Counted from the stretch's first letter, positions 1 to 8,859 are shown. The stretch: 64,000 nucleotides of DNA from Flavobacterium amniphilum (GCF_023634845.1 NZ_JAMLJL010000007.1:1-64000); one strand, 5' to 3'. Notes: generated from the letters alone by a model not told the origin. Made by a program: numbers and translations.

Positions 1-372
1 TTCAGTCCATCCTGCCTGGCGGTAAAATTGTTCAGCGCGGGTGTTGAAGGCTGTACCCAACCATACTTTCTCATCGGTCTGGCTGAAGTACCAGTCCATC
101 ATGATTTGGTGTAATTTTCGGCCAATTCCTTTTTTCTCGAATGCCGGATCCAGGAATAAAGCCCAGATGTTGTTTTCTTTCAAATCAGCTATTGCAAAAC
201 CGACAATCTGATTGTCAATTTCACATACCCAGCCTTTTCCGCGTTCGAACATAAATTCTTCGCAGTCTTTGTTGGTCACTAACCCCGGATCGGAAAGTGT
301 ATTTTCTTTTACCGAATTCCGTACAACCTGAATTTGGTCAATATCTTCTAATTTGGCTTCCCTGAAAATCAT
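1..372 (-). CDS. GNAT-family N-acetyltransferase, C-terminus cut by window edge
   Basis: The ATG at 372-370 opens a frame reading MIFREAKLEDIDQIQVV, which stays open to the window edge, so the 3' end is missing. Around residues 60-110 it shows the GNAT core: a hydrophobic strand (VGFAIADL), a strand with IWALFLDP, then the acetyl-CoA loop GIGRKLHQIMMDW and a closing W...N.RAEQFYRQAGW motif. The family transfers acetyl groups from acetyl-CoA to amines; the substrate cannot be told. The gene starts one base after the stop of the upstream DUF1599 gene, so the two are probably co-transcribed. Confidence 0.85.
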   Translation of the reverse strand, partial: MIFREAKLEDIDQIQVVRNSVKENTLSDPGLVTNKDCEEFMFERGKGWVCEIDNQIVGFAIADLKENNIWALFLDPAFEKKGIGRKLHQIMMDWYFSQTDEKVWLGTAFNTRAEQFYRQAGWTE

Positions 373-373
373 T

Positions 374-913
374 TTATTGATGGTCTAATAAGATTAAAGC
401 AAATACGGCATAGTTGATCATGTCCTGGTAATTGGCGTCAATTCCTTCTGAAACCAATGTTTTGCCTTTGTTGTCTTCTATTTGTTTAACGCGTAAAATT
501 TTCTGCAGAATTAAATCAGTAAGGGAACTCACGCGCATATCACGCCAAGCCTCTCCGTAATCATGATTTTTGGCTTCCATCAAATCTTTCGTCAGTTGGA
601 TTTTTTCGTTGTAAAGTTTTACGGCTTCATCCACGTTTAAATCCGGTTGGTCAGCCACGCCTTTTTCCAGTTGGATCAATGCCATGATGGAATAATTGAT
701 GATACCGATGAATTCTGAAGCTTCGCCTTCGTCTACTTTACGGACTTCATTTTCCTGTAATGAACGGATGCGTTGTGCTTTGATGAATATCTGATCGGTT
801 AGTGAGGGTAATCGTAAAATACGCCATGCACTTCCGTAATCCTGTAATTTTTTTGCGTATAAATCGCGGCAAATGGAAATGATTGCGTCGTATTGTTGTG
901 AGGTGTTACTCAT
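374..913 (-). CDS. DUF1599 domain protein
   Basis: This 179-aa soluble protein has two similar halves: DYGSAWRILRLPSLTDQI near residues 25-42 and DYGEAWRDMRVSSLTDLI near 118-135, each followed by a helix with INYS or INYA. That internal duplication is typical of DUF1599 proteins found across Bacteroidetes. The biochemical function is unknown to me; a nucleotide-related role has been suggested for the fold but nothing here proves it. It is divergent from folP, and such a neighbour pair is common in Flavobacteria (from memory). There is no signal peptide. Confidence 0.85.
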   Translation of the reverse strand: MSNTSQQYDAIISICRDLYAKKLQDYGSAWRILRLPSLTDQIFIKAQRIRSLQENEVRKVDEGEASEFIGIINYSIMALIQLEKGVADQPDLNVDEAVKLYNEKIQLTKDLMEAKNHDYGEAWRDMRVSSLTDLILQKILRVKQIEDNKGKTLVSEGIDANYQDMINYAVFALILLDHQ

Positions 914-942
914 TATTAATTTATATTTGTATCAAATTTGTC

Positions 943-950
943 CAAAAATA
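943..950 (-). promoter_or_regulatory. Putative -7 element for the DUF1599-GNAT operon
   Basis: Read on the minus strand this is TATTTTTG, matching the Bacteroidetes -7 consensus TAnnTTTG, about 30 bp before the start codon at 913. No good -33 TTG is seen at the expected spacing, so the call is tentative. A plus-strand TATATTTG at 922-929 could serve folP. Confidence 0.4.
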
Positions 951-989
951 GCCTTTTTTGTTTAGAATTTATTTAAAAAAAATATAAAA

Positions 990-1811
990 ATGACCGTCAA
1001 CTGCAAAGGAAACCTGATCGATTTAACAACACCCAAAGTCATGGGGATTCTGAATGTTACACCCGATTCCTTTTATGACGGGGGCAAGTTTTCTTCCGAT
1101 GTTGTTGTTTTGAAACAGGTGGAGAAAATGCTGATGGATGGAGCCAATTTTATTGATGTGGGCGGACAAACGACGAAGCCGACAGCTGATATGATTACTG
1201 CAGAAGAGGAATTGAAAAGAGTGATTCCGGTAGTAGATTCAATTTTAAAAAACTTCCCTGATGCATTACTTTCAATCGATACTTTTTATGCTAAAGTAGC
1301 CGAAGAAACCATTTTGAACGGAGCAGCTCTGATCAATGATGTGTCTGCCGGGAATTTAGATGGAGATATGTTGCCAATGGTTGCTAAACTCCAGGTGCCT
1401 TACATCATGATGCACATGCGCGGAACTCCGCAAACCATGCAAAAACTAACGCAGTATGATGATTTGGTGAAAGAGGTCTTGTTTTATTTTTCGGAAAAAA
1501 TAACCCAGGCACGAAGCCTGGGCATCTATGATATCATTGTCGATCCTGGATTTGGTTTTGCCAAAACACTGGACCAGAATTATGAATTGCTTTCAAGACT
1601 GGATTTGTTCCAAATGTTGGAATTACCTGTTTTAGTTGGCGTTTCCCGTAAATCGATGATTTATAAAGTATTGGAAACTGCATCTGAACATGCTTTAAAC
1701 GGCACAACGGTTTTGAATACACTGGCTTTGACAAAAGGAGCCAATATTTTACGGGTGCATGACGTTAAGGAAGCAGTGGAATGTGTCCGGTTAATTAGTC
1801 AATTGGGTTAA
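990..1811 (+). CDS. folP: Dihydropteroate synthase
   Basis: The enzyme condenses 7,8-dihydropterin pyrophosphate with p-aminobenzoate in cytosolic folate synthesis and is the sulfonamide target. The 273-aa length fits the family. Visible signatures are KVMGILNVTPDSFYDGG near residues 15-31 (pterin and pyrophosphate binding), FIDVGGQTTKP near 55-65, SIDTFY, LINDVSAG, MHMRGTPQTM, a DPGFGFAKT loop and VGVSRKSMI near the end. The start is well placed because strong homology begins within 15 residues. The stop codon overlaps by 4 bp the stop of the convergent thioesterase gene, so neither gene has room for its own terminator. Confidence 0.97.
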   Translation: MTVNCKGNLIDLTTPKVMGILNVTPDSFYDGGKFSSDVVVLKQVEKMLMDGANFIDVGGQTTKPTADMITAEEELKRVIPVVDSILKNFPDALLSIDTFYAKVAEETILNGAALINDVSAGNLDGDMLPMVAKLQVPYIMMHMRGTPQTMQKLTQYDDLVKEVLFYFSEKITQARSLGIYDIIVDPGFGFAKTLDQNYELLSRLDLFQMLELPVLVGVSRKSMIYKVLETASEHALNGTTVLNTLALTKGANILRVHDVKEAVECVRLISQLG

Positions 1812-2206
1812 ACCAAAAATCCTTCAATTTGCGGAATGGTATCCGGAGCAACCGGTCTTCCGTTTTTGATGGCTACTCCCGTAACTTTTGCCGATAAAAT
1901 TGCTTTGTTATCCGAAAGTCGGATGATATCCTGATGGAAAACTACTTTTAGATTGCCTTCTTTTTCAGCGGAAACTTCAATTTTGAATTTGTCGCGGCTC
2001 ACCAGTGAATTTTTGAAATTCATTTCGATGCTTTTTACGACTAACATGATATTGTTTTGGGCAAAATCCACAAAATCAATGCCGTGGTGGTGTAAAAATT
2101 CATGGCGGGCATGTTCTAAATAATTCTGGTACACCGAATTGTTCACAATTCCCTGTACATCCAGTTCATAGTCTCTTACGTCTAATTCAATTGAATACTT
2201 TTCCAT
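1808..2206 (-). CDS. Acyl-CoA thioesterase, hotdog fold (4HBT/YbgC type)
   Basis: This 132-aa protein has the 4-hydroxybenzoyl-CoA thioesterase layout: VRDYELDVQGIVNNSVYQNY near residues 10-29 with the catalytic Asp and Asn region, then YLEHARHEFL and a beta-rich C-terminal half. It should hydrolyse acyl-CoA or acyl-ACP thioesters in the cytosol; the substrate is not predictable. It lies 8 bp after the ABC transporter gene and is probably the last gene of a truA-ABC-thioesterase operon. Confidence 0.9.
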   Translation of the reverse strand: MEKYSIELDVRDYELDVQGIVNNSVYQNYLEHARHEFLHHHGIDFVDFAQNNIMLVVKSIEMNFKNSLVSRDKFKIEVSAEKEGNLKVVFHQDIIRLSDNKAILSAKVTGVAIKNGRPVAPDTIPQIEGFLV

Positions 2207-2214
2207 TTTTTTGT

Positions 2215-3975
2215 TTAGTTGATTTCTTCTTCGTGGTTAACAAATTGTGCTTCGTATAGTTTTTTATAGTAGCCTTCTTCTTTTTGTAATAGCTGTTGGT
2301 GATTGCCTTCCTCAACAATGATTCCTTTATCCAATACCACAATTTTATCAGCATTGATAACCGTGGCCAAGCGGTGGGCGATAACAATTGAAGTCCTGTT
2401 TTGGGTTAAGGTCAGGGTTGCCTTCTGGATCATGGCTTCCAGATATGCATCAATGGATGAAGTTGCCTCATCAAGAATTAAAATACTTGGTTTGCTGACA
2501 TATGCGCGTAAAAAGGCAATTAGTTGGCGCTGTCCTGACGATAGCATATTCCCTCTTTCCTTGACATCGTAATCGTAATTTCCGGGAAGGCTCATGATAA
2601 AATCATGGGCGCCAATTTCCTTGGCGGCAGCAATCACTTCTTCCCTTGAAACAGAAGGATTGTTTAAGGTGATGTTGTTGTGGATAGTGTCTGCAAATAA
2701 GAATACATCCTGAAGAACAACAGCGATTTGTTTGCGTAAACTTCCAAGGGTATATTCTTTGATGTTCTGTCCGTCAACGCAGATGGTACCCGATTTGATT
2801 TCGTAAAAACGGTTCAATAAGTTAACAATAGTTGACTTTCCTGCTCCGGTGGCACCAACAATGGCTACTGTTTCTCCTTTTTGAATGGACAGGCTGATGT
2901 TTTTAAGTACATCTTCATCTTCTTTATACCCGAATACCACATTTTTGAATTCAATTTCCCCTTCAAAATGTGGAGCTTCCAGTGTTCCGGTTTCTTCTGT
3001 GGGTTTATTGTCGTCCAAAACTTCAAAAACACGGTTGGCTGCTATCATTCCCATCTGCATCTCATTGAATTTATCGGCAATCTGGCGGAGCGGTGTAAAA
3101 AATATCGAAATGTACATCGTGTAAGCAAACAAATCACCAAAACTGGTAATGCCGTCATTGTTTAAAATATTCAATCCACCGTACCAAATGATTAAACTTA
3201 GTGTCAGTGCTGAAACAATATCGGCAATAGGAAAGAAGATCGAGTTGTACCAAACGTTTTTAACCCAGGCTTTTTTATGGAGGTAATTTATTTTTTTGAA
3301 ATTCTGGTATTCAGTTTCTTCCCGTATGAATAATTGTACGATTTTCATTCCTGAAACCCTTTCCTGTACAAATGTATTCATATTGGCAATCTGGGTTCGC
3401 ACTTCTTCAAAAGCATCTTTCATTTTAATTTGGAAAACACGTGTTGCGTAAATTAAAATCGGCATGGCAGCCACAACGATGAGTGTCAATTTCCAGTTCA
3501 TGTATAGCATAAAGCCTAATACCACTATCATTTTAAGAAGATCACTTACAATCATGAATAATCCCTGGCTGAAAATACGGGCGATGGCTTCAATATCAGA
3601 TACGGCCCGGGTTACCAGTTTGCCTACAGGCTCGTGGTCATAATAACTCATTTTAAAACCCGATAAGTGTTTGAATAATTTAATTCGGATGTCTTTAATG
3701 ATGTCTTGTCCCAGCCAGTTGGCCCAATACACAAAATAAAATTGGGCGAGCACCTCGAGGAATAAAACCAAACCAATTAATACAATAAAAAGTAGTAAGC
3801 CTTTTTCATCTTTGTGTTGGATGTAATGATCCACATTATATTTCAGAAGATATGGTCGTAATGCGGCAAAAACTGAAAGTAAAATAGCCCAGACAATTAC
3901 GCTGTTGTAGCGCCATTTGTAAGGTTTTGTGTATTCTAAAATTCGTTTAAAAAGTTTCGAATCAAATGCTTTCAT
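2215..3975 (-). CDS. MsbA-type ABC exporter, fused TM and ATPase domains
   Basis: At 586 aa this is a half-size type IV ABC exporter that works as a homodimer. Six membrane helices fill residues about 20-310. The ATPase domain follows: Walker A GATGAGKST near 380, Q-loop VLQDVFLF, signature LSSGQRQL, Walker B ILILDEATSSID and the switch histidine IAHRLAT. The signature reads LSSGQ rather than LSGGQ. Likely substrates are lipids or amphiphiles, but the sequence does not decide this. The start overlaps the end of truA by 14 bp, indicating translational coupling. Confidence 0.92.
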   Translation of the reverse strand: MKAFDSKLFKRILEYTKPYKWRYNSVIVWAILLSVFAALRPYLLKYNVDHYIQHKDEKGLLLFIVLIGLVLFLEVLAQFYFVYWANWLGQDIIKDIRIKLFKHLSGFKMSYYDHEPVGKLVTRAVSDIEAIARIFSQGLFMIVSDLLKMIVVLGFMLYMNWKLTLIVVAAMPILIYATRVFQIKMKDAFEEVRTQIANMNTFVQERVSGMKIVQLFIREETEYQNFKKINYLHKKAWVKNVWYNSIFFPIADIVSALTLSLIIWYGGLNILNNDGITSFGDLFAYTMYISIFFTPLRQIADKFNEMQMGMIAANRVFEVLDDNKPTEETGTLEAPHFEGEIEFKNVVFGYKEDEDVLKNISLSIQKGETVAIVGATGAGKSTIVNLLNRFYEIKSGTICVDGQNIKEYTLGSLRKQIAVVLQDVFLFADTIHNNITLNNPSVSREEVIAAAKEIGAHDFIMSLPGNYDYDVKERGNMLSSGQRQLIAFLRAYVSKPSILILDEATSSIDAYLEAMIQKATLTLTQNRTSIVIAHRLATVINADKIVVLDKGIIVEEGNHQQLLQKEEGYYKKLYEAQFVNHEEEIN

Positions 3976-4717
3976 TCTTTTTATGGATGTACGGATACGC
4001 TATATTCGTTAAAAACAATCCTTGTGCAGGTACTGAAAATCCTGCTTTTTTCCGGTCTTTACTTTCGATGATTTTAATGAAATCTTCTTTTGTGATTTTA
4101 TGAAGACCGATGTTTACCAAGGTGCCAACAATCGCTCTGACCATATTACGCAGGAAGCGGTCGGCAGTTATGGTAAAGATAAGTTTATTATTTTCTTTTC
4201 TCCAATAAGCTTCGGTAATTTTACAATTGTAAGTGAAAACATCGGTATTGGATTTTGAAAAGCATTGGAAATCAGTGAAACCCAATAATAATTGTGCTGA
4301 TTCATTCATCAGTTCCAAATCCAAAGGCAACTGATTGAACCATGAAGTTTCATTTCCGAAAATATCTTTTTTGGTGGAAATAAAATAATGGTAAGTTCTT
4401 GAAGTGGCATCAAAACGTGCGTGAGCTTCTTCGTGAACCGGTATGATGTCATAAACAGCAATATCTTTTGGTAAAAATGAATTGGCTTTATAGATCAATT
4501 TTTCTTTATCGATAACCTTTTCCGAATCAAAATGCCCGTACATTTGGGATGCATGCACGCCACTGTCAGTTCTTCCTGCACCAACAATATCGATTTCTTC
4601 CTGTAATAAAGTTGAAAAAACCTTGTTCAATGTTTCTTGTACAGATATGGCATTGGGTTGGTATTGCCATCCGTGGTAATGGGTTCCGTTGTAAGCGAAT
4701 TCGATAAAATACTTCAA
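3962..4717 (-). CDS. truA: tRNA pseudouridine(38-40) synthase TruA
   Basis: TruA isomerises uridines 38-40 in the anticodon stem of many tRNAs. The 251-aa protein shows the family's N-terminal YNGTHYHGWQYQPN, the catalytic-aspartate loop GAGRTDSGVHASQ near residues 47-59, the DATSRTYHYFI strand and the C-terminal FLRNMVRAIVGTLV motif. It opens the operon with the ABC exporter and thioesterase. Confidence 0.97.
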   Translation of the reverse strand: MKYFIEFAYNGTHYHGWQYQPNAISVQETLNKVFSTLLQEEIDIVGAGRTDSGVHASQMYGHFDSEKVIDKEKLIYKANSFLPKDIAVYDIIPVHEEAHARFDATSRTYHYFISTKKDIFGNETSWFNQLPLDLELMNESAQLLLGFTDFQCFSKSNTDVFTYNCKITEAYWRKENNKLIFTITADRFLRNMVRAIVGTLVNIGLHKITKEDFIKIIESKDRKKAGFSVPAQGLFLTNIAYPYIHKKNESI

Positions 4718-4733
4718 TTTGAAAATCTTTTTG

Positions 4734-4741
4734 CAAAGATA
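4734..4741 (-). promoter_or_regulatory. Putative -7 element for truA operon
   Basis: On the minus strand this reads TATCTTTG, an exact match to TAnnTTTG, 17 bp before the truA start. No convincing -33 TTG is visible at the usual spacing. Confidence 0.5.
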
Positions 4742-4769
4742 AAAGAAAACAGCCGGGTATAAAATAATA

Positions 4770-4795
4770 AAAGAGAGAACCGTGGCTCTCTCTTT
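4770..4795 (-). terminator. Hairpin terminator of the His/Tyr-rich secreted protein gene
   Basis: Arms AAAGAGAGAACC and GGCTCTCTCTTT pair over 12 bp with one mismatch. On the minus strand the stem is followed by TTTTATTATTTTA. It lies 29 bp after the stop of the 4824-5366 gene. Confidence 0.6.
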
Positions 4796-4823
4796 ACTAT
4801 ATTTGATTCAGTTTGAAGAAAAA

Positions 4824-5366
4824 TTAGTCTCTTCTTCCGTGACCTCTTCCGTGACCTTGGTCATTGCCTCTGTCGTGTTTTTTGTAGTGACCGTGTCCGT
4901 GACCTCTTCCGTTATCGTGACGGTAATCTCTGTCGTTATCGTAGTGTCTTGGGTTAACCGCTACATAATTTGTTCTTCTGTTGTGTCTTGGAGCGTAGTA
5001 CTCTTCACGGTAATTGCGGTAGTTGTCTCTCCAGTAATGTCTGCGGTGGTAGTTAAAATGTGTCCAAGGAGTTCCACCTCTGTAATCGATAACTACTCTA
5101 TGGCCTCTGTTTATATCGTATCCGTGGCAATATTCAGGCAAGTAGCGTGAGCGGCACCAACCGTTAGAACCGTAGTATACATAAACGGCATCGTAAGTAT
5201 CATAGTAACATTCGATTTCCGGTAAATATACATATTGAACTCCCTCGTCATAATGGTCGCACCATGTTGGACGTGAACCAATGTTCAGGCTGACTGATAC
5301 TTGTGCATTTGATTCCAGGGCAAATAAGATTAAAAATGCTCCGAATATAAATTGTAACTTTTTCAT
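4824..5366 (-). CDS. Secreted His/Tyr/Arg-rich protein, function unknown
   Basis: A 180-aa protein with a clear N-terminal signal peptide (basic MKK, hydrophobic core, cut near SNA-QVS). The middle third is Tyr- and Asp-rich (YVYYGSNGWCRSRYLPEYCHGYD) with three or four cysteines. The C-terminal 60 residues are low complexity, alternating H, G, R, N and D (for example RGHGHGHYKKHDRGNDQGHG). I do not recognise a family. The His-rich tail could bind metal ions such as Zn, Ni or Cu, but this is only inferred from composition. It stands alone, with its own terminator. Confidence 0.75.
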   Translation of the reverse strand: MKKLQFIFGAFLILFALESNAQVSVSLNIGSRPTWCDHYDEGVQYVYLPEIECYYDTYDAVYVYYGSNGWCRSRYLPEYCHGYDINRGHRVVIDYRGGTPWTHFNYHRRHYWRDNYRNYREEYYAPRHNRRTNYVAVNPRHYDNDRDYRHDNGRGHGHGHYKKHDRGNDQGHGRGHGRRD

Positions 5367-5462
5367 AATATTAGTTTTAAGTTATGGATAATAGTTAAAC
5401 GATGATGTTTGGTAATTAGTGTCCAATTACTGTGCCAAAAATATTTTTGAAAGGGATTTAAA

Positions 5463-6041
5463 TTACAATTTTAACAGATACTGGTATACTTTTTCGGTTG
5501 GTAAACCTACCACATTTGTATACGATCCTTCTATTTTAGAAATGCCCACAAGTCCGATCCAGTCTTGTATTCCATAGCTTCCGGCTTTGTCCAGCGGTTT
5601 GTAATTTTGGATGTAATATTCAATGGCTTCCAAGCTCAAATCGTTAAAAGTAACCTGTGTGATATCATGAATGATTTCAGCGGAATTTTGTGTTTTAAAA
5701 CATACGGAAGTTACAACCTGATGTGTTTTTCCGGCCAATTTCTGAAGCATTTTTATGGCATCAGCCTCATCAACCGGTTTGCCCAATGCTTCGTTTTCCA
5801 GCCAAACCAAAGTATCGCTGGTAATCAATAATTCATTATCGGCTAAATCAGTAAAAACATCAGCTTTGAGTTTTGCCAGATAATTGGTTATGTAATAGGA
5901 TTGAAGATGTGGCGGGAATATTTCTTCAATTTCTTTTAAACGGATTTCAAAATCAAGATCCAAGTCTTTGAAAAACTGCTGACGGCGAGGGGATCCTGAT
6001 GCGAGAATTATTTTTGTGTCTTTGAATTTATTACGAAGCAT
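5463..6041 (-). CDS. maf: Maf-family nucleoside triphosphate pyrophosphatase
   Basis: Maf proteins hydrolyse non-canonical or specific NTPs (dTTP/UTP or m7GTP) to monophosphates as house-cleaning enzymes. The 192-aa protein begins with KIILASGSPRRQQFFKDL, the phosphate-binding signature, followed by ITSDTLVWLENEALGKP and a KAGSYGIQ motif typical of the YhdE (dTTP/UTP) group. It overlaps the end of the UbiA gene by 11 bp and closes a four-gene operon. Confidence 0.93.
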   Translation of the reverse strand: MLRNKFKDTKIILASGSPRRQQFFKDLDLDFEIRLKEIEEIFPPHLQSYYITNYLAKLKADVFTDLADNELLITSDTLVWLENEALGKPVDEADAIKMLQKLAGKTHQVVTSVCFKTQNSAEIIHDITQVTFNDLSLEAIEYYIQNYKPLDKAGSYGIQDWIGLVGISKIEGSYTNVVGLPTEKVYQYLLKL

Positions 6042-6954
6042 AGTATTTCATGTTTATTCCGATTACTCCAATGGCAATAATTCCGAAAAGGATTATCAGT
6101 TTCAATACCATACTCAAATGGCTGAATTCTTTTTTGTTTCTGGCGGACCAAATTTTAATCATAAGATAAAAAAGCGGACCAATGAGAAAAGCTAATATGT
6201 ATACGGTAGCGAATTGTAGGTGGAAAAGATTATTATAGGTATAATACAAAATTAACGCTGCCGGTATAATTGCCAGTCCGAATACTACTTTTGCTGTTCT
6301 GGAAATTCCCAATAAGATAGGTAAAGTTTGAATTCCGTTGTTGTAATCGCCTTTGACATCTTCCATGTCTTTGATTAATTCACGTATGAAATTGATGATA
6401 AAGGCAATGATGGAAAAATCAATCAAAATTGAAAAAACAACTTTCATAACCGATTGGTTTTCGGGAGTCGTTGCCGGGTAAATATCAAATAGTCCAATAA
6501 TAATCATGCTGAAAGCTAATAAAAAGGAAACCACTAAATTCTTGACCAAAAGAATTTGTTTGAATGAAGTTGCATACATATAAAGTAAGGCAGCACACAA
6601 AATGAAAACTGTAACAAACCCCGGTTTTTGTATGGCATTGGATAAATAAAATCCAGTCCCGACTCCTATAAGTGTAAATCCGATGTATAAATTGTAAGCT
6701 GTGCCCTCTGAAATTGATTTTCCGACGATATTGCCGTTTGGTTTGTTTTCGGCATCAGGTTTTTGATCGACAATGTCATTGATAATATAGCCTCCGGCAG
6801 CAATACTTATCGTGGAAAGTATTAATAAGTAATATTGCCAGTCCTCAAGGAAAAGCCAGATATTCTGTATTTTTAAAAAACCATACAAAACAACTAATTG
6901 CATCAAAGCTATTAAAAGTAAGTTCTGGTAGCGGATGAGTTTTAAGTATTTCAT
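6031..6954 (-). CDS. UbiA-family prenyltransferase (GGGP synthase-like)
   Basis: A 307-aa polytopic membrane protein with about eight or nine helices. The first Asp-rich motif is NDIVDQKPDAENKPN near residues 60-74; the second is RELIKDMEDVKGDYNNG near 190-206. Such proteins attach a polyprenyl chain to an aromatic or glycerol-phosphate acceptor. Flavobacterial homologues are often annotated as geranylgeranylglycerol-phosphate geranylgeranyltransferases; the true acceptor is uncertain. Its ATG overlaps the stop of the HAD gene (TAATG), so it is translationally coupled. Confidence 0.9.
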   Translation of the reverse strand: MKYLKLIRYQNLLLIALMQLVVLYGFLKIQNIWLFLEDWQYYLLILSTISIAAGGYIINDIVDQKPDAENKPNGNIVGKSISEGTAYNLYIGFTLIGVGTGFYLSNAIQKPGFVTVFILCAALLYMYATSFKQILLVKNLVVSFLLAFSMIIIGLFDIYPATTPENQSVMKVVFSILIDFSIIAFIINFIRELIKDMEDVKGDYNNGIQTLPILLGISRTAKVVFGLAIIPAALILYYTYNNLFHLQFATVYILAFLIGPLFYLMIKIWSARNKKEFSHLSMVLKLIILFGIIAIGVIGINMKYYAS

Positions 6955-7481
6955 TAGTCGAATTTACCGTTAAAATAAGTGTTCCATTTTTCCTGAACTT
7001 TCATTACCTGTTCAATAACATCACGAACGGCACCTTTTCCTCCGTTTCTATGTGATATGTAATTTGAAATTTCTTTGATTTCCGGAACGGCATCCTGAGG
7101 GCAGGTAGGAAGACCGACTAATTGCATTACATGATAATCGGGAATGTCGTCTCCCATGTAAAGAACATGCTCCGGTTTGATGTTGTAAATATTAATATAT
7201 TCTTTGAATGTTTCAACCTTGTCAGGTGAACCTAAATGAATATCAGTTATGCCTAAATTGCGTAAACGTATACGGACTCCTTCATTGCTTCCGCCTGAAA
7301 TTATACAAACATGATAACCGCTTTCGATCGCTGCTTTCATGGCAAATCCGTCGCGGATGTTCATTTCGCGTAGCATTTCCCCGGTTTGTGAAACGTGAAC
7401 CGTTCCGTCTGTTAAAACTCCGTCGACATCAAAAATAAAAGTAGTGATGCCGTTCATGATTTCTTTATAGCTTTTTGCCAT
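6954..7481 (-). CDS. HAD-superfamily phosphatase, KdsC-like
   Basis: The protein starts at the ATG at 7481 (MAKSYKEIMNG); a TTG six bases upstream is less likely. Motif I is FIFDVDGVLTDG near residues 17-28, motif II is the Ser in IISGG, then a Lys in PDKVE and motif III GDDIPDYHVM. Its small, cap-less size (about 175 aa) is that of 3-deoxy-D-manno-octulosonate 8-phosphate phosphatase. KDO synthesis is plausible, but no other kds gene is in the window. It overlaps the DUF2520 gene by 17 bp. Confidence 0.88.
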   Translation of the reverse strand: MAKSYKEIMNGITTFIFDVDGVLTDGTVHVSQTGEMLREMNIRDGFAMKAAIESGYHVCIISGGSNEGVRIRLRNLGITDIHLGSPDKVETFKEYINIYNIKPEHVLYMGDDIPDYHVMQLVGLPTCPQDAVPEIKEISNYISHRNGGKGAVRDVIEQVMKVQEKWNTYFNGKFD

Positions 7482-8226
7482 TATCAATTATTGATTTTGT
7501 AAGTAATTTATAAATTTCTTTTTGTGTGTTGTCCTGAAGAAAATTCAAATGTGCATTGATCGTTGTGGTGTCATTGCGTTTGGCCGGACCGGTTTGGGCT
7601 TCTTCCGGAGAGAGAAACTTTATTTTATCGGCTGTTTCTTCAATTAACGGATATAGTATTTCGAAAGGAATATTGTTTTCGGTGCAAATTTCGGAACCAA
7701 TCCTGTATAAATGATTTACAAAATTGCAGGAAAATACAGCGGCTACATGTAAAGCTTTACGTTGTTCCGAAGAAATATTAAAAGGCTTGTCTGAAATTGA
7801 TTTGGCAACCGATTCCAATACTAAGTAATCTTCTTCATTTTGCGCTTCAAGGCAAACCGGAATTTCCTTAAAGTTAACTTTTTTGTCTTTTGAAAAAGTC
7901 TGTAGCGGATAAAAAACGCCTTTTCGGTTTCTGGAACTCAGATTGTCAATTGAAACCGTTCCGGATGTGTGGACCACCAATTTGTTTTCAAAAGGGATTT
8001 GGGCAGAAACACTTTCTATGGCCTGATCGGTCACCGAAATAATATATAAGTCAGATTCCTGTATTTGGGCGAAATTATTTGTGATTTTTTCAGACGGAAT
8101 CAAGTGCGACAGTGTTTCGGTCTGGCGGGCAAAAACCTGTTTTATTTCAACAAAACTGCTTTGGCTGAAAGCCGAAATCAAATGCCGGGCTACATTACCC
8201 GAGCCAATAATTGTTACCTGAATCAT
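7465..8226 (-). CDS. Rossmann-like plus DUF2520 domain protein
   Basis: Start taken at the ATG at 8226 (MIQVTIIGSGNVARHL), since the NAD(P)-binding GSGNVA loop must lie near the N-terminus; a frame extension to 8250 adds eight unlikely residues. The N-terminal Rossmann domain (about 1-120) resembles pyrroline-5-carboxylate reductase and related dehydrogenases. The C-terminal helical DUF2520 domain includes RKALHVAAVFSCNFVNHLY. A dehydrogenase role is likely but no substrate is known to me. First gene of the operon with HAD, UbiA and Maf genes. Confidence 0.88.
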   Translation of the reverse strand: MIQVTIIGSGNVARHLISAFSQSSFVEIKQVFARQTETLSHLIPSEKITNNFAQIQESDLYIISVTDQAIESVSAQIPFENKLVVHTSGTVSIDNLSSRNRKGVFYPLQTFSKDKKVNFKEIPVCLEAQNEEDYLVLESVAKSISDKPFNISSEQRKALHVAAVFSCNFVNHLYRIGSEICTENNIPFEILYPLIEETADKIKFLSPEEAQTGPAKRNDTTTINAHLNFLQDNTQKEIYKLLTKSIIDNGKKL

Positions 8227-8332
8227 TTGGCTAAAATAAGAATTTTTCAAGTTTTACATCCATTCATATTATATTAACATTATGTTGTTAATAATCAATT
8301 GTGGGAAATGATGTTTTTTTAAACAAAAAAAT

Positions 8333-8340
8333 TATATTTG
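8333..8340 (+). promoter_or_regulatory. Putative -7 element for the 8367 gene
   Basis: TATATTTG matches the Bacteroidetes -7 consensus TAnnTTTG, 26 bp before the start codon. No clear -33 TTG is visible. Confidence 0.45.
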
Positions 8341-8366
8341 CGAACCAATCCTAAATTGTTTAAACT

Positions 8367-8807
8367 ATGAAAAACGTATTTATGTTAGCTTTACTGTTAA
8401 TCAGTAGCTTAAGTTTCGCTCAAATTAAAGTATTGCCAACAACACCTTTGGAAAGATTAGGGCGTGTGGGAACTAACGATGTTTATGTTCAGAAAGAAGG
8501 TTCTCAATATACATTCTTCTACAAAGACATGGAGAACACAGATGATACTTCAATCAAAAACTTTACATTTAAAAATGTAGACGGTGATTATGATAATCTG
8601 TTTAAAATCATCATTGATGGTTTCAATGCATCACCTATGTATGACATCAAATTGGAATTGCCAAATGATTATGTATGGTTACACTATACAAAAGCTACAA
8701 ACAAAGCGGTTGTTCAGTTTATGACAACAAACAAAGTGACATCTTCTACAGGTATCTCACAAATGATGAGTATGGAAGATATCAAAAAATTATTCGAGAG
8801 AAGTTAA
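8367..8807 (+). CDS. Small secreted protein, function unknown
   Basis: A 146-aa protein with a signal peptide (MKNVFMLALLLISSLSFA, cut before QIK). The mature part is mixed alpha/beta with LERLGRVGTNDVYVQKEGSQ and LPNDYVWLHYTKATNKAVVQ. I do not recognise a named domain. It is monocistronic: its own -7 element lies upstream and a strong hairpin terminator follows. Confidence 0.8.
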   Translation: MKNVFMLALLLISSLSFAQIKVLPTTPLERLGRVGTNDVYVQKEGSQYTFFYKDMENTDDTSIKNFTFKNVDGDYDNLFKIIIDGFNASPMYDIKLELPNDYVWLHYTKATNKAVVQFMTTNKVTSSTGISQMMSMEDIKKLFERS

Positions 8808-8830
8808 TTTTCTATATTTGATTCAACCTT

Positions 8831-8859
8831 AAAGCGAAACATATTGTTTCGCTTTTTTT
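8831..8859 (+). terminator. Rho-independent terminator
   Basis: AAAGCGAAACA pairs with TGTTTCGCTTT (11 bp) around a short loop and is followed by a T run. It closes the small secreted protein gene. Confidence 0.85.

Noticed and set aside
4782..5150. 122-codon Val/Ser-rich frame antisense to the His-rich gene
   Set aside because: Product of the complement of a low-complexity coding region; the minus strand has a signal peptide and better context.
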